From: Antedon mediterranea
Lineage: Eukaryota > Echinodermata > Crinoidea > Comatulida > Antedonidae
Reading direction: 5' to 3'
Assembly (NCBI RefSeq): GCF_964355755.1
Contig: NC_092670.1
Location: forward strand, 29,439,795 to 29,503,794
DNA: 64,000 nt
Shown: one piece after another, positions 45,601 through 58,399 of the stretch
Position numbering within the stretch: position 1 is the first letter of the stretch
Layout of the letters: each line of letters opens with the position of its first letter
Translations under genes and position numbers: made by a program
The notes under the pieces: model-generated
Told to the model about the DNA's origin: nothing
Seen by the model: the letters and a program-made list of their open reading frames with translations, nothing else
Databases searched by the model: none

Positions 45601-47676
45601 TTACTCTGTTTTTTAACTACAGTATAGTCTTAAAACTGAAATGATGGAAATTGGATTTGATAACCAAAGAATATTAAAACAATATTCGTTGTGAGACGAT
45701 AGCGATGATACAAGGGATCATTAAAAACCCAGTGCGATAAACAAAACACTATCATACATGTCAGTTATCAATACAGGATTTAATTGCATTTATTCGATTT
45801 ATTAGTCGCGTGCAACGCGACTCTACAGCTTACTATGTCGGTCGGTTGGTCGGTCGGTAAACACTAACTTGTATATGACTTTATCTTGATATCAGTTTAA
45901 TCTAGCTAAGTCAATTTTTCACACAGTATATTCCTTATGGCCAGGAATCGATGTGGTTATGTTTTCACGGTGCGCAATAAAAAATTACGCGGTCTACGCA
46001 CGATTTAACGAAATCACGTTTGTAATCATATCTTCACAACCATGAATCACAATTAAATGAAATTTGGTACTCATACATTTCAGGGCATAAATCATCATAT
46101 GGCAATACAATTACGTGCGTAGCGCATGTAACGCATGCGTACGCGCGCTTTAAATGTTCAAAATTTATTTTCGATGAAATAAGAGTACGTTTCAGGCAAT
46201 TTTAGGCGTTTACAAAATTGCCATGAGTGCGCAGATGTTTGCGCGCGCACTGCGCGTTAAATGTTATTACGCACTCTTTTTGCCCGATTTCTGTTTTCTT
46301 GACTCACTTTTCAACTCGAAATTACGTTATACGAGCACATCAAAAGTGACAGGCTACGCACGTGTAAATTAAAAAAATATAAATGTTTTTAAACTTTTCA
46401 ACATTTTTAAATATGTTCAGCAATTTCGGTCAGTTGGTAGGTTGGTCGGTCGGTCGGTAAACACTAATGAGCACGCGACTGCAGCCATCTATATGGCCTT
46501 GTTTAAAATTGATCCAAAAATGACCGGGGTAATAATATATAGAGCACTTAGAAGTTTCACATTTTATTATTATAAATCCAGTAGTAATTATGTTAATTAT
46601 TGTTTTGTATAGGTTATTCAGCGCCGACAAGATGGCAGCGTCGGTTTTTATCGAGGCTATGGCAGTTATCGTCGAGGATTTGGAAATGTTAATGGTGAAT
46701 TTTGGCTCGGGAACCAGAATATGCATCGTATAACAGACCAAGACGAATATGAACTGCTTATTGAATTGTGGGATTTCAACGACACTAAAGTGTATGCGCG
46801 TTATGACGGATTTTATATTGGTAGTCACCATTCCAAGTTTAGATTAGAACTCGGCAAATACATTGGTGGAGATGCTGGTTAGTTTTGCTTCCTATAATTA
46901 ATTTTACACACATGCAAACGCATTCATGTATTACAATTGTTAAAGATCAACACTTATTATCTATAGTTAAACATACAAGTGCGAACTTCCCCACTTCTCT
47001 GCTTGTGCGCATCAACCTACCTACCCAGATAGGGTAGGTAGGAGATAACATTAAGATTAAGATTATGGAGAGTGTTGGTATGGGATCAACATCGCATTTA
47101 ATGAATTGGTGTACTTTGAATCAATTTATCCATCATAATTCATTGACAAAATGCTAGATCAGGAAGCTATGCGGACGCGGAGTAAAGCCATTATAGTGTG
47201 GCAAAAATTCTCTAAATGTTTACAAAACGCTGAACGTGCATTAGATCGCGATAATTATCACCATTAGATATCACTTTTCTGTTAAGTGGGCTAATTCCAA
47301 ATGACACGTGAGGCGTAATTAACCAATCAAATTGCAAGAATAAAACCGGGTTTGTTATAACAAAACATACGTACTGCGCTATTATAATTTTGTTGTTTTT
47401 CTTTTGATTGATATATTTATTATAGGGGATTCACTGTCCTACCACAGTGGCAACCCGTTCAGTACCAAAGACCGAGATCATGACATGATTGATTACAACT
47501 GCGCCCTCAACTATGGTGGCGGTTGGTGGTATCTTGGTTGCCACTACTCCAATCTCAACGGGCTCTACCTGATAGGTGAAACGGAACTATTTGGTAAGGG
47601 AATCGTCTGGTACGATTTCAGAGGACAAAACTATTCACTCAAAAAGACTGAAATGAAAATTAGAATTAAAGATTAA
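42640..47676 (+). CDS. Fibrinogen-related secreted protein A (4 coding exons)
   Basis: Exons 42640-43048, 45443-45579, 46613-46877 and 47426-47676 join in phase to 353 residues ending in TAA. Residues 1-~25 are a signal peptide. Residues ~28-136 are unique, with likely N-glycosylation sites (NAT, NSS, NAS, NQS), a C-K-C pair near 80-82 and a short amphipathic helix ([13 protein letters not shown]) that may oligomerise. Residues 141-353 are a fibrinogen C-terminal domain: RDC (C143), DCG (C164), FQVYCD (C172), [27 protein letters not shown], calcium-loop DRDHD (286-290), then C296/C309 in [20 protein letters not shown], and the final KKTEMKIR strand. Such proteins (FREPs, ficolin/tachylectin type) bind acetylated or sulfated glycans; ligand unknown here. 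Introns 1-3 carry MITEs. Tandem paralogue of the gene at 49627. Confidence 0.92.
43349..43529. mobile_element. 181-bp Harbinger-like MITE in FREP-A intron 1
   Basis: Ends AGCGTGGTTCCCACTAG and CTAGTGGGAACCAAACT are inverted, flanked on both sides by TTA (43346-43348 and 43530-43532). Inside, ACGTAACGCAACGCA and its inverted counterpart TGCGTTGCGTTTACGT extend the TIR. A TTA/TAA target duplication with short TIRs fits PIF/Harbinger. A decayed relative lies at 50425-50514. Confidence 0.82.
45805..46502 (+). repeat. 700-bp repeat with direct CGGTCGGTAAACACTAA blocks near both ends (FREP-A intron 2)
   Basis: The block GGTCGGTCGGTAAACACTAA occurs at about 45848-45867 and 46448-46467 in the same orientation. 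The outer edges carry TAGTCGCGTGCAACGCGACT on the left and AGCACGCGACTGCAG on the right. The middle is rich in GCGC/TGCGCG. The 23866-23965 copy matches both ends without the middle. Terminal direct repeats recall small LTR-like units, but no primer site or protein is visible. Confidence 0.55.
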
Positions 47677-47936
47677 GATTGAATTATTGTTAATATTATT
47701 ACAAATACCAGTATGTTAAGTATATTATTTTTATCAATATTATAAAAAAAAAACAAATTCGATTTTATTGTGTTGATAAAAGTTTTGTTTTCTGACCGCT
47801 CGACGCCACAATGCGTATTGCCCTATAAGTTTAACATAAAATATACGTTTACTACACATTTTTGTGTGTTTTCTTATATCTAACAAGTACTTTGCAATTA
47901 AAAATCGATAATTACACATTATTCCTAATATACAAA

Positions 47937-47942
47937 AATAAA
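47937..47942 (+). terminator. Candidate FREP-A polyadenylation signal
   Basis: AATAAA 260 bases after the FREP-A stop codon. Hexamer evidence only. Confidence 0.35.
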
Positions 47943-47944
47943 AC

Positions 47945-49580
47945 TGCGTCTTATATTTCAAATTTATGCAACATACAATGTAATTACTCAGAAGTATGTG
48001 TATACAGTAAAAGATAATAACAATACCTTAAAAAATCATTTAAATTGTTTTCATTAACTGAGATACATTTGAGAAAGGTTCAGTATCATTAGTTCGAAAG
48101 TTTTCTGAAATAACTAGACCTATAATGATTATTTCCTTTTCAAGGAAATTCTTGTGATTATCGGTCGAGAGTACTAGTTTTAAGTATGAAAATTCACGTA
48201 TCGAAATTTTATTATCGTAACATGTTTAGAAAACTAAACTCGGTGATATCGATGCACTGTATAGGCATTTAGTGATCTGGAAGTCAGGGTTAGATTATTC
48301 CTTGTTTGAAAAATGTATAATACAAAACAATAATAACACCTTAAGTCTGAAAAGGTACCGCTCCTCTAAACGAAACAAAAGATAATGCACCCTGGGGAAA
48401 GTTTGAGTCTGAGAAAATGGCGCTGATTCAAACAAGGTTAACACGATATCATTTCATTGAAACGAATTAGATTTACTTGAAAGATCATGACATAATAACG
48501 TCATAGTTATGCCCTTAGCTAATGCTAACAATGTAGACAGAACAACAGCGCCCTGTCGGAAATTATCGAACTTCTGACGGAAGACCATACAATACTACTA
48601 TGAGAAAATTACTTTCGGGTCAGACTGTGGTCTTGGGTTGATCATTAATATACTGAATGACGACTTATATCGTACATAGACTATAGGCATCATTATTGCT
48701 GCTTACGTATGTGGGAATACAAATGAAGAAAAACTGTGGTGGCACTTTCTGAAAGTGTGTATAATGATCTTTAAAACAGTCGCTATAATTCAATGTTACT
48801 TTATGTCACGTGGTTTTACTTTCTGGTTTTTACAATTCCCATGATTTTACAGGTAAGCTTCGGTATTTACCTTCATTCAGTTTGTTATTTAGAAGGAGCA
48901 ATGCTGTAACAATGGTAAGTTGAAATACCATTTTAAAATTAAACCAAGCGTCATCACCTGTCATATTATTTAAGTATTTGTGTAGATAATGTTGAAGAGT
49001 TGTAGTAATATTCTGGCACAAAAGGAAGTCGTACACTCTTTCATTACTGTATTTTAATTTTGCGGAGCAGTGATCTCACTCAGAGGTTCTAATATTTACA
49101 TTCAAGGTTGCGAGAGAATATTTATTGAACTGGAAAGTCATAAGACAATAACATAGAAGATCAAGTAATTATTAAAGAATGTAACATTGGTCTTTGTGTT
49201 GACGTCATTTCCTTTTCACTACATTGTTGTTTTTTTTTTATAAGTAAGAGGTAATTTAATAGAGCGTAAGTAATTTAAAACAAAAATTGAAATAAATGTT
49301 TTAATGATTTTGCATAGAAAAGAACTATACTGAAATAGTATTCATCTCAACTCTGGGATTATATTAAAAATGTATCTGACTGATTTGAATGTTTATGTGT
49401 GTCATGTTAAGGCCTTCAGTTGTTTAATGATTTGAATCAGCTGCTCCTAATACGTTTATATTACGTTCAATATATTCAGCTACTAAGAATTTGAATGCAG
49501 TACCCGTAATTTGACATTCCGTAATGAAATGTTCTTCTTTTGAATACATGTGTAGGTCTATGTAGACATAATGGATACAC
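47945..49580. other. Spacer between the two FREP genes, no gene seen
   Basis: No coding exon or clear repeat is supported. Short reading frames here lack recognisable motifs. Confidence 0.45.
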
Positions 49581-49583
49581 CGA

Positions 49584-49590
49584 TATAAAT
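49584..49590 (+). promoter_or_regulatory. Candidate TATA box of FREP-B
   Basis: TATAAAT lies 37-43 bases before the FREP-B ATG, which would give a 5' UTR of only about 10-15 bases. Alternatively the true start is a distant upstream exon. Weak call. Confidence 0.35.
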
Positions 49591-49626
49591 ACGTAGATAT
49601 TTGTATTGTGGACAATACAGTAAAAT

Positions 49627-52600
49627 ATGTATAGCAAGGCATTTTTATGCCTACTTGTTAGTCTGCTGAATTCGGTATTTGCAAGTAATGTAACGGACAC
49701 TTTTCTAACGATTGGACAAGCTGGATCGTTTGATATAAGTTCTGAAGTAGGTTCATTGGCTCGACCTCATCAACCATTTCATCAGACATCTCGATCAAAT
49801 GTTTCAAACAGTCAAGTGCTTGAAGCTGTAGAAAAATTATCCATTGATATTCGGACTCAATTGTCAGAGTGCAGTGGGGGAAGAATCAGGCAACTGGAGC
49901 AGGCTGTTCTTGATTTATCAAGTGTATTGAAAGTATTTGTTAATCAAGGTCAGACCAAAGGTAATGTGTTTATTTTATTTACACATTGAATGTAATCAAT
50001 AGGGAGCTTTCGATATGTGACGACCGACGTGTTACATCATGTTATTTCATTGTTCGCATGTGGAATATTTGGGCGTGTGACTTTGCTCCCATTTTGAGAC
50101 AGGTTTGATGGTTTCTAGATCCAGACGACGACGACACATCGATTGACATGAACTAGGCTGGTCATCCGTCCTTAGTTGTCGCAAATCGAAAGCGTCCTAA
50201 AACTTCCACTACAGTACTACCCGTGCAACCATACTAACTGCCATAATTGATCTTGTGGATATCATTATAAGTAGTAAAGGCCTAATCTAGCACTGCTTTT
50301 TTAAGTAAACGTTTAATTCAACTTCACCCTAACTATTATCAAATCTACAGACTTAAAATTGAATAATGTGTGGATCATTTACATCTGGTAATGCGGGCAA
50401 TGGAAATTAATCTTAAATCGTGATTTTCACTAGGACGTAACGCAATCACGAGGAGGATGATGATGAATCGTACGTCCTTGTGTTGTGTATCCTAGTGGAA
50501 ACCAAGCTCAAGTTTGCTTTGAAGAGAACTCATATAGAAATCAAGAAAGTCCGAATATTGAATATTACGTTCGATTTTAAAATATTTATAGCCTAAATAA
50601 ATATATATCGTTTTAAATTAATTAATTAAATTTCGTTATCGGTTCAAATTAGTTAAATAAAATTTCAGTATCGCACATTTCTGGAATAGCAGTAGAGTGC
50701 ACAGCGTCGCGATAAGCTAGGCATGCATGTATCTTCTCGGACTCGCGTCGCGGACAGCTGTAATTGGCTTTGGTACATGGCGGTTGATATTTTATATAAT
50801 AATATAAAATAATACAAATATTAAGATTTTATCAGTGATAGTCTATAACTTATTTGATTCAGTTTCAATAGAACGTCCAAGGGACTGCACAGATCACCTC
50901 CTTAATGGAAAAACAAAGAGTGATGTGTATTTTATATACCCAGATGATTGTGGATCTCCATTTGAAGTGTTCTGTGACATGACAACAGATGGCGGAGGGT
51001 GGACAGTAAGCATGAAACATTGAATATTATTTTAATGTAGGCCTATCTTACATTCAACATTCTTACATAATAAAAAAAGAACCATTTTAGAGTTCCAAAG
51101 TTTGATTCACACTATAGGGTGCAACGCAAATAAAAGTATAGATCACATAGGCCCACTATAGTACATCGCTACGGTATTGCTTCTGTGCGCAATTAATTTT
51201 TTACATGTTTTAGTTGGGTGTCTAGAAAACTCAGATCTAGAAAACTCAGTTCTAGATCTAGAAAACTCAGATATCAAGATCTGACTTTTCTAGTTCCAAA
51301 ATGGAACTAGAAAACCCAGATCATCAAATGGACCGTTCCATTATTATTAGAGGGTAGCATATTTGAAATACTACACAGTATTATACGTTTTCTTACTACT
51401 AATAATAATTATTATTTATAATGGTACAAGATTGTAAAATAAATAAATAAATAACAATTTGTTGAATAACTCATAACATTTGTGACGTTTTCTAAAATGA
51501 TCATACCGCCATCTACAATTAAAAGAAATAACCTAAACATAACTTCATTTACATATCACTACGACACAAACAATATCTCACACGCAATTATTATTCTGAT
51601 CATATTTATTTATGTGATCTATAACTTCTTCTTACAATGAGTGTTGTTCCTTTTCCTTTTTTTTCAAATATCATAGCCAATTTTATATAACTCAGAGCTG
51701 TTTTGAAACTTAGATTTTTCAGCGAAGGCAAGATGGTCAGGAAACATTCTACCGAGGTTTTGGGAGTTACCGTAGAGGTTTTGGTAATATATTTGGTGAA
51801 TTTTGGCTAGGCTTGGACAAGATCAGACGATTAACAATACTAGATGAATACGAACTCCGTGTCGACTTGAAAGATTTTGACAGTAATACAGCACATGCTA
51901 AATATGGCAGATTCCGTGTTGGTAGTCTTGAGGAAGATTTCAGATTATTCATTGACGAGTACTCTGGAACCGCAGGTAAACAGTTAAGCGTGATTCCCAT
52001 CATGAAAGATATTCAATTTTTCTTTAGTGATTTGGGTATATGGCCTAGCTAGAACAGCAGTATCTTCCCCCCTCCCCCCCCCCCCCCCGTCTCGCGGTGG
52101 CCCTTCTGAATATCTTTGCCCTGGTGGTACAGCATAGGCCTAGCTTTCCAAGCTAGGGGCCCCAACGCTTTCGAAAATTCCACTTTTAAGTTAAATTTTA
52201 GCTGTATTTTTAAGGTTATGTACCTTATTTCTAGTGGTTCTCCGTAAACTGAAAAATGCCAACTTTATCGTCCTCAAAAAGTTAAGACGACAGAATTTCA
52301 CGCTAACCTCCGCCCACTTAGATCAAAAGCTCATGCATACATTATTCATGTGGCTTTCCTGTCCTGTTTCGTAAAGTCCTTAATAATTCCTGGCGTGTTT
52401 GTAAATTTTAACTTTCAAAACCATGGATGAAACATTGTTCCTAATATTATTAAAATGCTAAAAGTTACGTTTATTTATAGCCTTTTGAATTATGTTTTAA
52501 GCTCTGTCTAAACTATCAAACTTTATGTGACAAAAACATGTGATATGTCCATATATGAACATGATGATGTCATATCACTACTATATTTGGGCATATCACT

Positions 52601-54101
52601 ATTATATTATTTGGGCACATCATTTTGTTGTCAAAATTAGTTTGATAGTGTAGACAGAGCTTTAAGCGTATTCACTAAATAAAAGGTTAATTATTACGGT
52701 ACTGTAGTACCTGGCTACTTCTTACGGCCAATCACCGGGCTCAATCGAAATCAAACGGTGGTGGTTCCTATTTTGAGATAGTCAGCTTCAACGAATGTGC
52801 ACTGAGAAGACCTTTGTTTATTTTGTAACATTTTAGGTGGTCAATGCGATGAAGGCAAGATACATTTACCATGATCTCAGATTGAAACAAATCCTTCTCT
52901 GTCATTTATCCATGCTTCGATCCATCGAACCCAGCTTTTCACATTTGTACTTTCTGTACGAATGACGTCCTCCCATTCTTTTTCGAATAGTTTGTATTGT
53001 TACTGTTAAAATAAAAAATAATTGCGACGATACATATCCTACTACTGTCACTTCTGATCATGACATACATTTTAATAACCATAATAAAATGGGAATATTC
53101 GAATATTTATAGAATTATGAAATTGTATACATTTATTACGGTTTATCAAATTACAATTTATTCTAAACTTGAGACTATTGGACATTATTTTGTTATTTTT
53201 TCTGCTGGTAATTTACTTTTCATTAAACCACTGTCAAGGCATAGCACTGTATTCATTATATATGGGTTCAGTGCCCGTTATTTTCCCTAGAAATAGTCTC
53301 CATAATTCCATTTATATTATACTGCAGTATGTATGCGGTTTTGTAGGATTACTTATAGATCGACATATTTTATTGCACTGTTAATGTTAAGCGTTTGCAT
53401 ATGTTTATTTTACAATTCATTTATGGTACAGTATATTAGGCCTAATATCTACATTCTATAGCCGCACAAATGTTGTTAGTGTTAATACCGTAATAATTGC
53501 TGTAGTCCGGTGGTTAGATCTAAATAATATACAGAAAGACCCTGATTCTATTATCGATATTGCTCAGTCCACCTTCAGTTGTAAATGAGTACCTGTTTGA
53601 AAAACACTAAAGAGAGTAAGGCTGTGTAAAAATAAACTGTACAGGCTACCCCATAATACTGAGGCTTAGTGGGCCTACACCGAGCTCATAACAGAGTGAA
53701 TAATGGGACAAGAAAGAAGGAAAATAGAAGAATTCGTTATAGATAACAATAATATGCATATCATTTTGATATTTAATTGAACTATCCCTCTCATCACAAA
53801 TTAAACTGAACACGACTTTTATTGTGTTTATTTCCAATATACTTGTCTAGGTGATGCTATGATTCTTCATAATCATCAACGTTTCAGTACCTTCGACCGT
53901 GACAACGATGCCTGGACTGGTCACTGTGCAGAAGAATACAGTGGAGCTTGGTGGTATGAATCGTGTCATTTCACAAACTTAAATGGAGTTTATTTAAACG
54001 CGCCCGGTAGTGAATATGCCAAAGGTGTTGTGTGGCGACAGTGGAGGGGATATGAGTATTCTCTCAAGTTTGTTGAAATGAAGATAAGACGGAAAAATTG
54101 A
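49627..54101 (+). CDS. Fibrinogen-related secreted protein B (4 coding exons)
   Basis: Exons 49627-49960, 50872-51005, 51714-51975 and 53851-54101 join to 326 residues ending in TGA. Residues 1-~20 are a signal peptide. Residues ~21-111 are a unique, N-glycosylation-bearing linker (NVT, NVS) with a heptad-like helix (IRQLEQAVLDLSSVLKVFV) suited to oligomerisation. Residues 114-326 are the fibrinogen C-terminal domain: RDC (C117), DCGSPFEVFCD (C138, C146), GGGWTIFQRRQDGQETFYRG, GEFWLGL, calcium-loop DRDND (259-263), C269 and C282 in WTGHCAEEYSGAWWYESCHF, and LKFVEMKIR. Exon phases and the last exon length (251 bases) are identical to FREP-A, so the two arose by tandem duplication. The N-terminal regions have diverged almost completely. 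Likely an extracellular glycan-binding lectin; ligand not predictable. Confidence 0.92.
50425..50514. repeat. Decayed relative of the Harbinger-like MITE (FREP-B intron 1)
   Basis: TTCACTAGGACGTAACGCAA at the left and GTGTTGTGTATCCTAGTGGA plus AACCAAGCT at the right match the ends of the 43349-43529 element. The centre is replaced by a GAGGATGATGATGAA stretch. No clear target duplication. Confidence 0.55.
51221..51323 (+). repeat. Short tandem CTAGAAAACTCAGAT repeat
   Basis: About four imperfect copies of TCTAGAAAACTCAGAT, plus one in an inverted setting (TTTTCTAGTTCC), in FREP-B intron 2. No function suggested. Confidence 0.7.
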
Positions 54102-54235
54102 TTAAAATCTAAACATTAGGGTCTAATACAATAATTTACTCCCTGTGTGCTACTTTGGACATCATGCATAATTCACCTTTGCTTTTGCTTTATATTTCTA
54201 TGATATATTTTTATTAAGCTTGATCTCACTTTATA

Positions 54236-54350
<115 letters not shown>

Positions 54351-54472
54351 CATTTTTTGTAATTGTAATGCGTCCGTCTATGTTTTATGTTTTATGCTCA
54401 GGGACTACAAAGACAAGCCACTGTGGCTTCTGTGTGTCTTGACCATAAACTATCAACTATCTGTTGATGTTG

Positions 54473-54478
54473 AATAAA
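54473..54478 (+). terminator. Candidate FREP-B polyadenylation signal
   Basis: AATAAA followed by TGTTGTTTTG, a GT-rich downstream element, 370 bases after the stop codon. The better supported of the polyadenylation signals listed here. Confidence 0.5.
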
Positions 54479-54789
54479 TGTTGTTTTGATGAAGGATAAA
54501 AAACACACACAAAAAACACCCCTTTGATAATAATCTGCTGTGCTCTAATGGCTTTTAAACGGGCAATACATTAACAGAACACGTAATGTTCTGTTTGGAA
54601 CTTTATTTTTTTCTCTATTGGGAGACGATCACATTGATGTTTACACTTACTGAAATCACAATGGAATCAGGTATTTACGGCCACAATGAAATGTTACATA
54701 AATATTGTTTCAGGGAGAGAATGTTATTCTTTAATCATTCATTTAGAATCTATTTAGGCATATTGCCAATATATTATTGCTAATCATTG

Positions 54790-54905
54790 TCATTCTCAAG
54801 AGTTCCGTTCTTCACAAAAAACGTGTCGTGAGACATCCTGAAATCTGACAGGATTTGAACGCAGAGAACTCTGTGATCGGTAACCGACCAACTTATCCAG
54901 ACATT
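54790..54905 (-). repeat. tRNA-derived SINE-like element
   Basis: On the minus strand GGATAAGTTGGTCGGTTACC (A-box-like, near 54900-54880) is followed by CTGCGTTCAAATCCTGTC (B-box-like, near 54860-54843). Spacing fits a pol III promoter. The body then reads GTCTCACGACACG. No acceptor stem is seen, so it is not a tRNA gene. Confidence 0.5.
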
Positions 54906-55382
54906 AAAGCTGTTTTCACATCTCGACCGAATTCGGTTTGGCGGCGCCATGTGAAAAATATCTCGAGCGTTGAGTGGTTTTCACATCGAGCGTACGAATG
55001 CGGTTATCCGTTGTCATGTGAGTTCATTTTTGCTCACTGGTGATTGGACACTAAGGAAACTTACTTCTAAACCCATTTCCCATGCTGTTGTAATACAGTA
55101 TTAAATAGGTATACACAAACATTATGGGTGACACATTGATATGTGTACGACACTCGTGGAGAGTAACTCACTGAGAACGTTTAAAACCAATCTTGAAACA
55201 CACTGAAAAACCCACAACCTTGGGTTTGAGCCATAACCAGATTTTCAAAGAGGGACTCACAAACCTTAACAGGTTTATAGTCTAAAGGTCAAGGTAAATC
55301 AAGGTAAAGTTATCTGAATTTCCCTCGATACACGTAAACTTACCGAGACTTACGGTTCCGGTATTTTAACGGTAGGCCCTTT

Positions 55383-55761
55383 GAGCCGTGGAATGTGCAA
55401 AAAGTCATATTTGTGCAAACAACAACGACTACTGTCCAAACATGTTACCCTTAAATGTGCAAACAAACATTAGTGCAAACATGGCATCCGCAAATCTGTA
55501 AACATTCGTAATTCCCTAATGTGCAAACATCACACCGTAAAAACATATTATCTCCCGGATATTTAGAATTAGGTTATAAATGATTTTGGTTAGAAATTTG
55601 TAAAATTTATTTTGCACATTTATAATCAAAACTGATCGTTTTTATATTTATTATTTATTATGAATTTATATAGATTTGCACATTTGAGGATGCCATGTTT
55701 GCAAAGATGTGGTTGTTTGCACAACTAGGACTATATGACTTTTTGCACATTTCACGCCTCG
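55383..55761. mobile_element. 380-bp MITE with AATGTGCAAAAAGTCATAT ends
   Basis: The left end GAGCCGTGGAATGTGCAAAA and the right end, inverted GAGGCGTGAAATGTGCAAAA, share a 28-base TIR that continues AGTCATAT. The motif GTGCAAACA or its complement occurs at least six times inside. No ORF or clear target duplication. Confidence 0.7.
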
Positions 55762-58399
55762 ACAACCTTGCTGCAACTTTGACGTTGTAGATACAGGAGA
55801 CGGCAACTTAACAGATACTTAGTAACTGCTTTGGATCGTGGAAGTATCTTCGTCTACCGACCTAAAACGGAAACTTGCTATCACTATTATTATCACTAAA
55901 TATAAATCTTTGTTATAAAAAAGCATACTTTTCAAATAGTTATGATTGTCAGTATAATAATTGAAAAACAGGTTCTCTAAAATAATTGTGTAGGGGCCTA
56001 ATTATGCGAGAGAATCAACAATATAATTATAACTATATTAAAACCTAAACAAAATTGTAAACAAATCTAAAATTCAGTCGGCGAAAACGAACTACTGGTA
56101 CATTTTAATTTTGTTTCAGGTGTATTTTGTTGTTATAGACATTCATTATAATAGAAGGTACTGTAATAAGATTAGCTTATTCTCGACTATATATCAATCT
56201 TGTCGCCGTATATTCCTGTCCAGATTATATGTTCCTAATACATTTTAATCTGGAGCGTTTACATTTCAAAATCTAGTCTATATTATTCCCATTAAAACTG
56301 TACGTTGTACTTCTTCAATGCTATCGAAGGTTCACAAACGCTTTTAATTGAGGAAAAGGCGTGTTTGGTTCAACATTGTTGCATTTTCTGATGTGAAATG
56401 TCTTATTTGCATATGTGTGTTAGTTTCCTTAAACAAGCACGAATGTGCGATACTCGGGGTACAGCAAAAGAAGCTGTAATGGCGTCATAAGACGGGATGT
56501 AACGTCACATACACATCAATAACCTCGCTACCAAATACGACTATTCCGAAAAGTTACGTCACATAACACTTCTTGTCCTATCTTGGGAGCTGAAATTGCC
56601 TATTGTCCTATTCAGTGTGACCAGTAGGTTATGTGATCGGCTGCCGCAGAAGTCGTCTATTATGTGCGCTAACTTTGATTGTATTCTATGATTTGTAAGT
56701 GTATGCTGCAGTCACAGACAAGGTTCTGATTCACTTATGGTTGTCATATGATAATTGATAGTAAAAAGACAAAAAAAATGAAACTATAAAGTCAGTTTGG
56801 AGCGAAATGGATCAAGTCACATCTACATTTGTTTTTGCTATTTCCGGGAGCAGAAGTGACCTCACAATATCATAAATATGTTTTACTGTATATATTCTTA
56901 TTCACCAAGTCAAGACCTTTAAAATGACACCAAACACGGCTATATTACGACGAAAATCGTTTGGCACCAAGGTACCATCTTCGAGACGTCATATGGCTGC
57001 ATCCGGTTTGAAATAAAAAATTCCGGCTCTATAGCTTTGAGGACATGTCCCTGTAGTATATCCATGCCAAATCACAGCTCCAACGAATAAGGGAGGAGTA
57101 GTACTTTGTAAGTCGCATTTTTTTCGATTGGTACCATGTTTATGACGTCATAATTCTGCATCCGGTTGAAGTGCGAAAATGTTCATATCACATATTAACC
57201 TAGTATATGCATGCCATGTTTCAGAGCCGTCAAACGTCGCGTAAAGAACTAGTAGGACTTGAAAGCTGGCTCAATAGTGTCCAGATGGAAGAGAAGATTA
57301 AAGAGTCCTAGACTCGGGGTGTAAAAAGAACATAATATATGTTTTGTTTTTGTACGTGTATTTAAAATTGTAGGCCTATTTCAATTAGTTAGTTTAAAGG
57401 CCATTTATACGTGGACGATAACGATCGACTGTAGATAAATATAATAAGAACGTTTTCATTACAAAACTATAATATAACCAGTTATTCTGCTCGTTCAATC
57501 AAATGACGTCAGGATTATTAAAAACAATAATAATAATATCTTGATGATTATTGATCATGTGTGTAGGGTCCTTTACGGGTTTTTTTGGCCGATAATCAGA
57601 CACGTAAAAATGGTTCAAATACGCATGACTGTGATATAGAAATCCATGATGTCGTCAACAAAATTGACAAAAGTTGCCAAACCGAACTCCACGTATGCAA
57701 ATAGTACCTTAACATGACGCTAAAGGCATCATAGGAAAATAATTAAAACTTGAGACTTTATTATTAAACTGATCAATTTATTAGTAGTTTTTCACAGAAA
57801 GAAAAAAAAACTATCCTATTAAATAAATAATTTAAACACGAATATATATATATATAATATAAGAAATGCACATTGTGGGCTTTTTAAGGTCGTTATATGC
57901 TTCCTGAAAATGAAATTACGTAGCATACCCTTATTGTATTGTAGCGTAATTACGTTAACAAACATTGTATTCTTGTGAACAGTTGATTTACCAATTTATT
58001 TATATTACTGTATTATTGTAACATTTCCTTATGATTTCATCTTGTTTGTCTGTTTAAAACACATATTTAATCGAGCGTTTGCCTAAATTACATGTACGGT
58101 CCATGGCTATTGCGCATAAAGTATACTTACCGGCTTGCGACAAATTTTTTTTTTATTTGTTACATAATTGTCACATTCTTCTGTGAAAATATTATTTTAA
58201 CAAAAACTATTTAATTTAAAGTTTCTTTTGGCAATAAATGTCAATATAATGTAAACAATATGTTTTAATAGTTCATGTCAAGTGACTAATGATAAAGAAA
58301 GGCTTAATACTATTGGTCTGATTTTGTAGATTGGTGTTCCATACTTCATAACATAATAATACGTCTAGAAAGTGTATCATCATTGGCTTGATATGATTA
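55762..58399. other. Intergenic stretch without recognisable genes
   Basis: AT-rich sequence. A weak tandem resemblance around CTGCATCCGGTT (about 56998-57010 and 57157-57170, each preceded by GACGTCATA-type sequence) suggests an old duplicated repeat. Nothing else could be supported. Confidence 0.4.

Noticed and set aside
49627-49989. Longer FREP-B first exon to 49989
   Set aside because: The last nine codons are intron read-through; the GTAATG donor at 49961 keeps the same phase as the FREP-A first exon.
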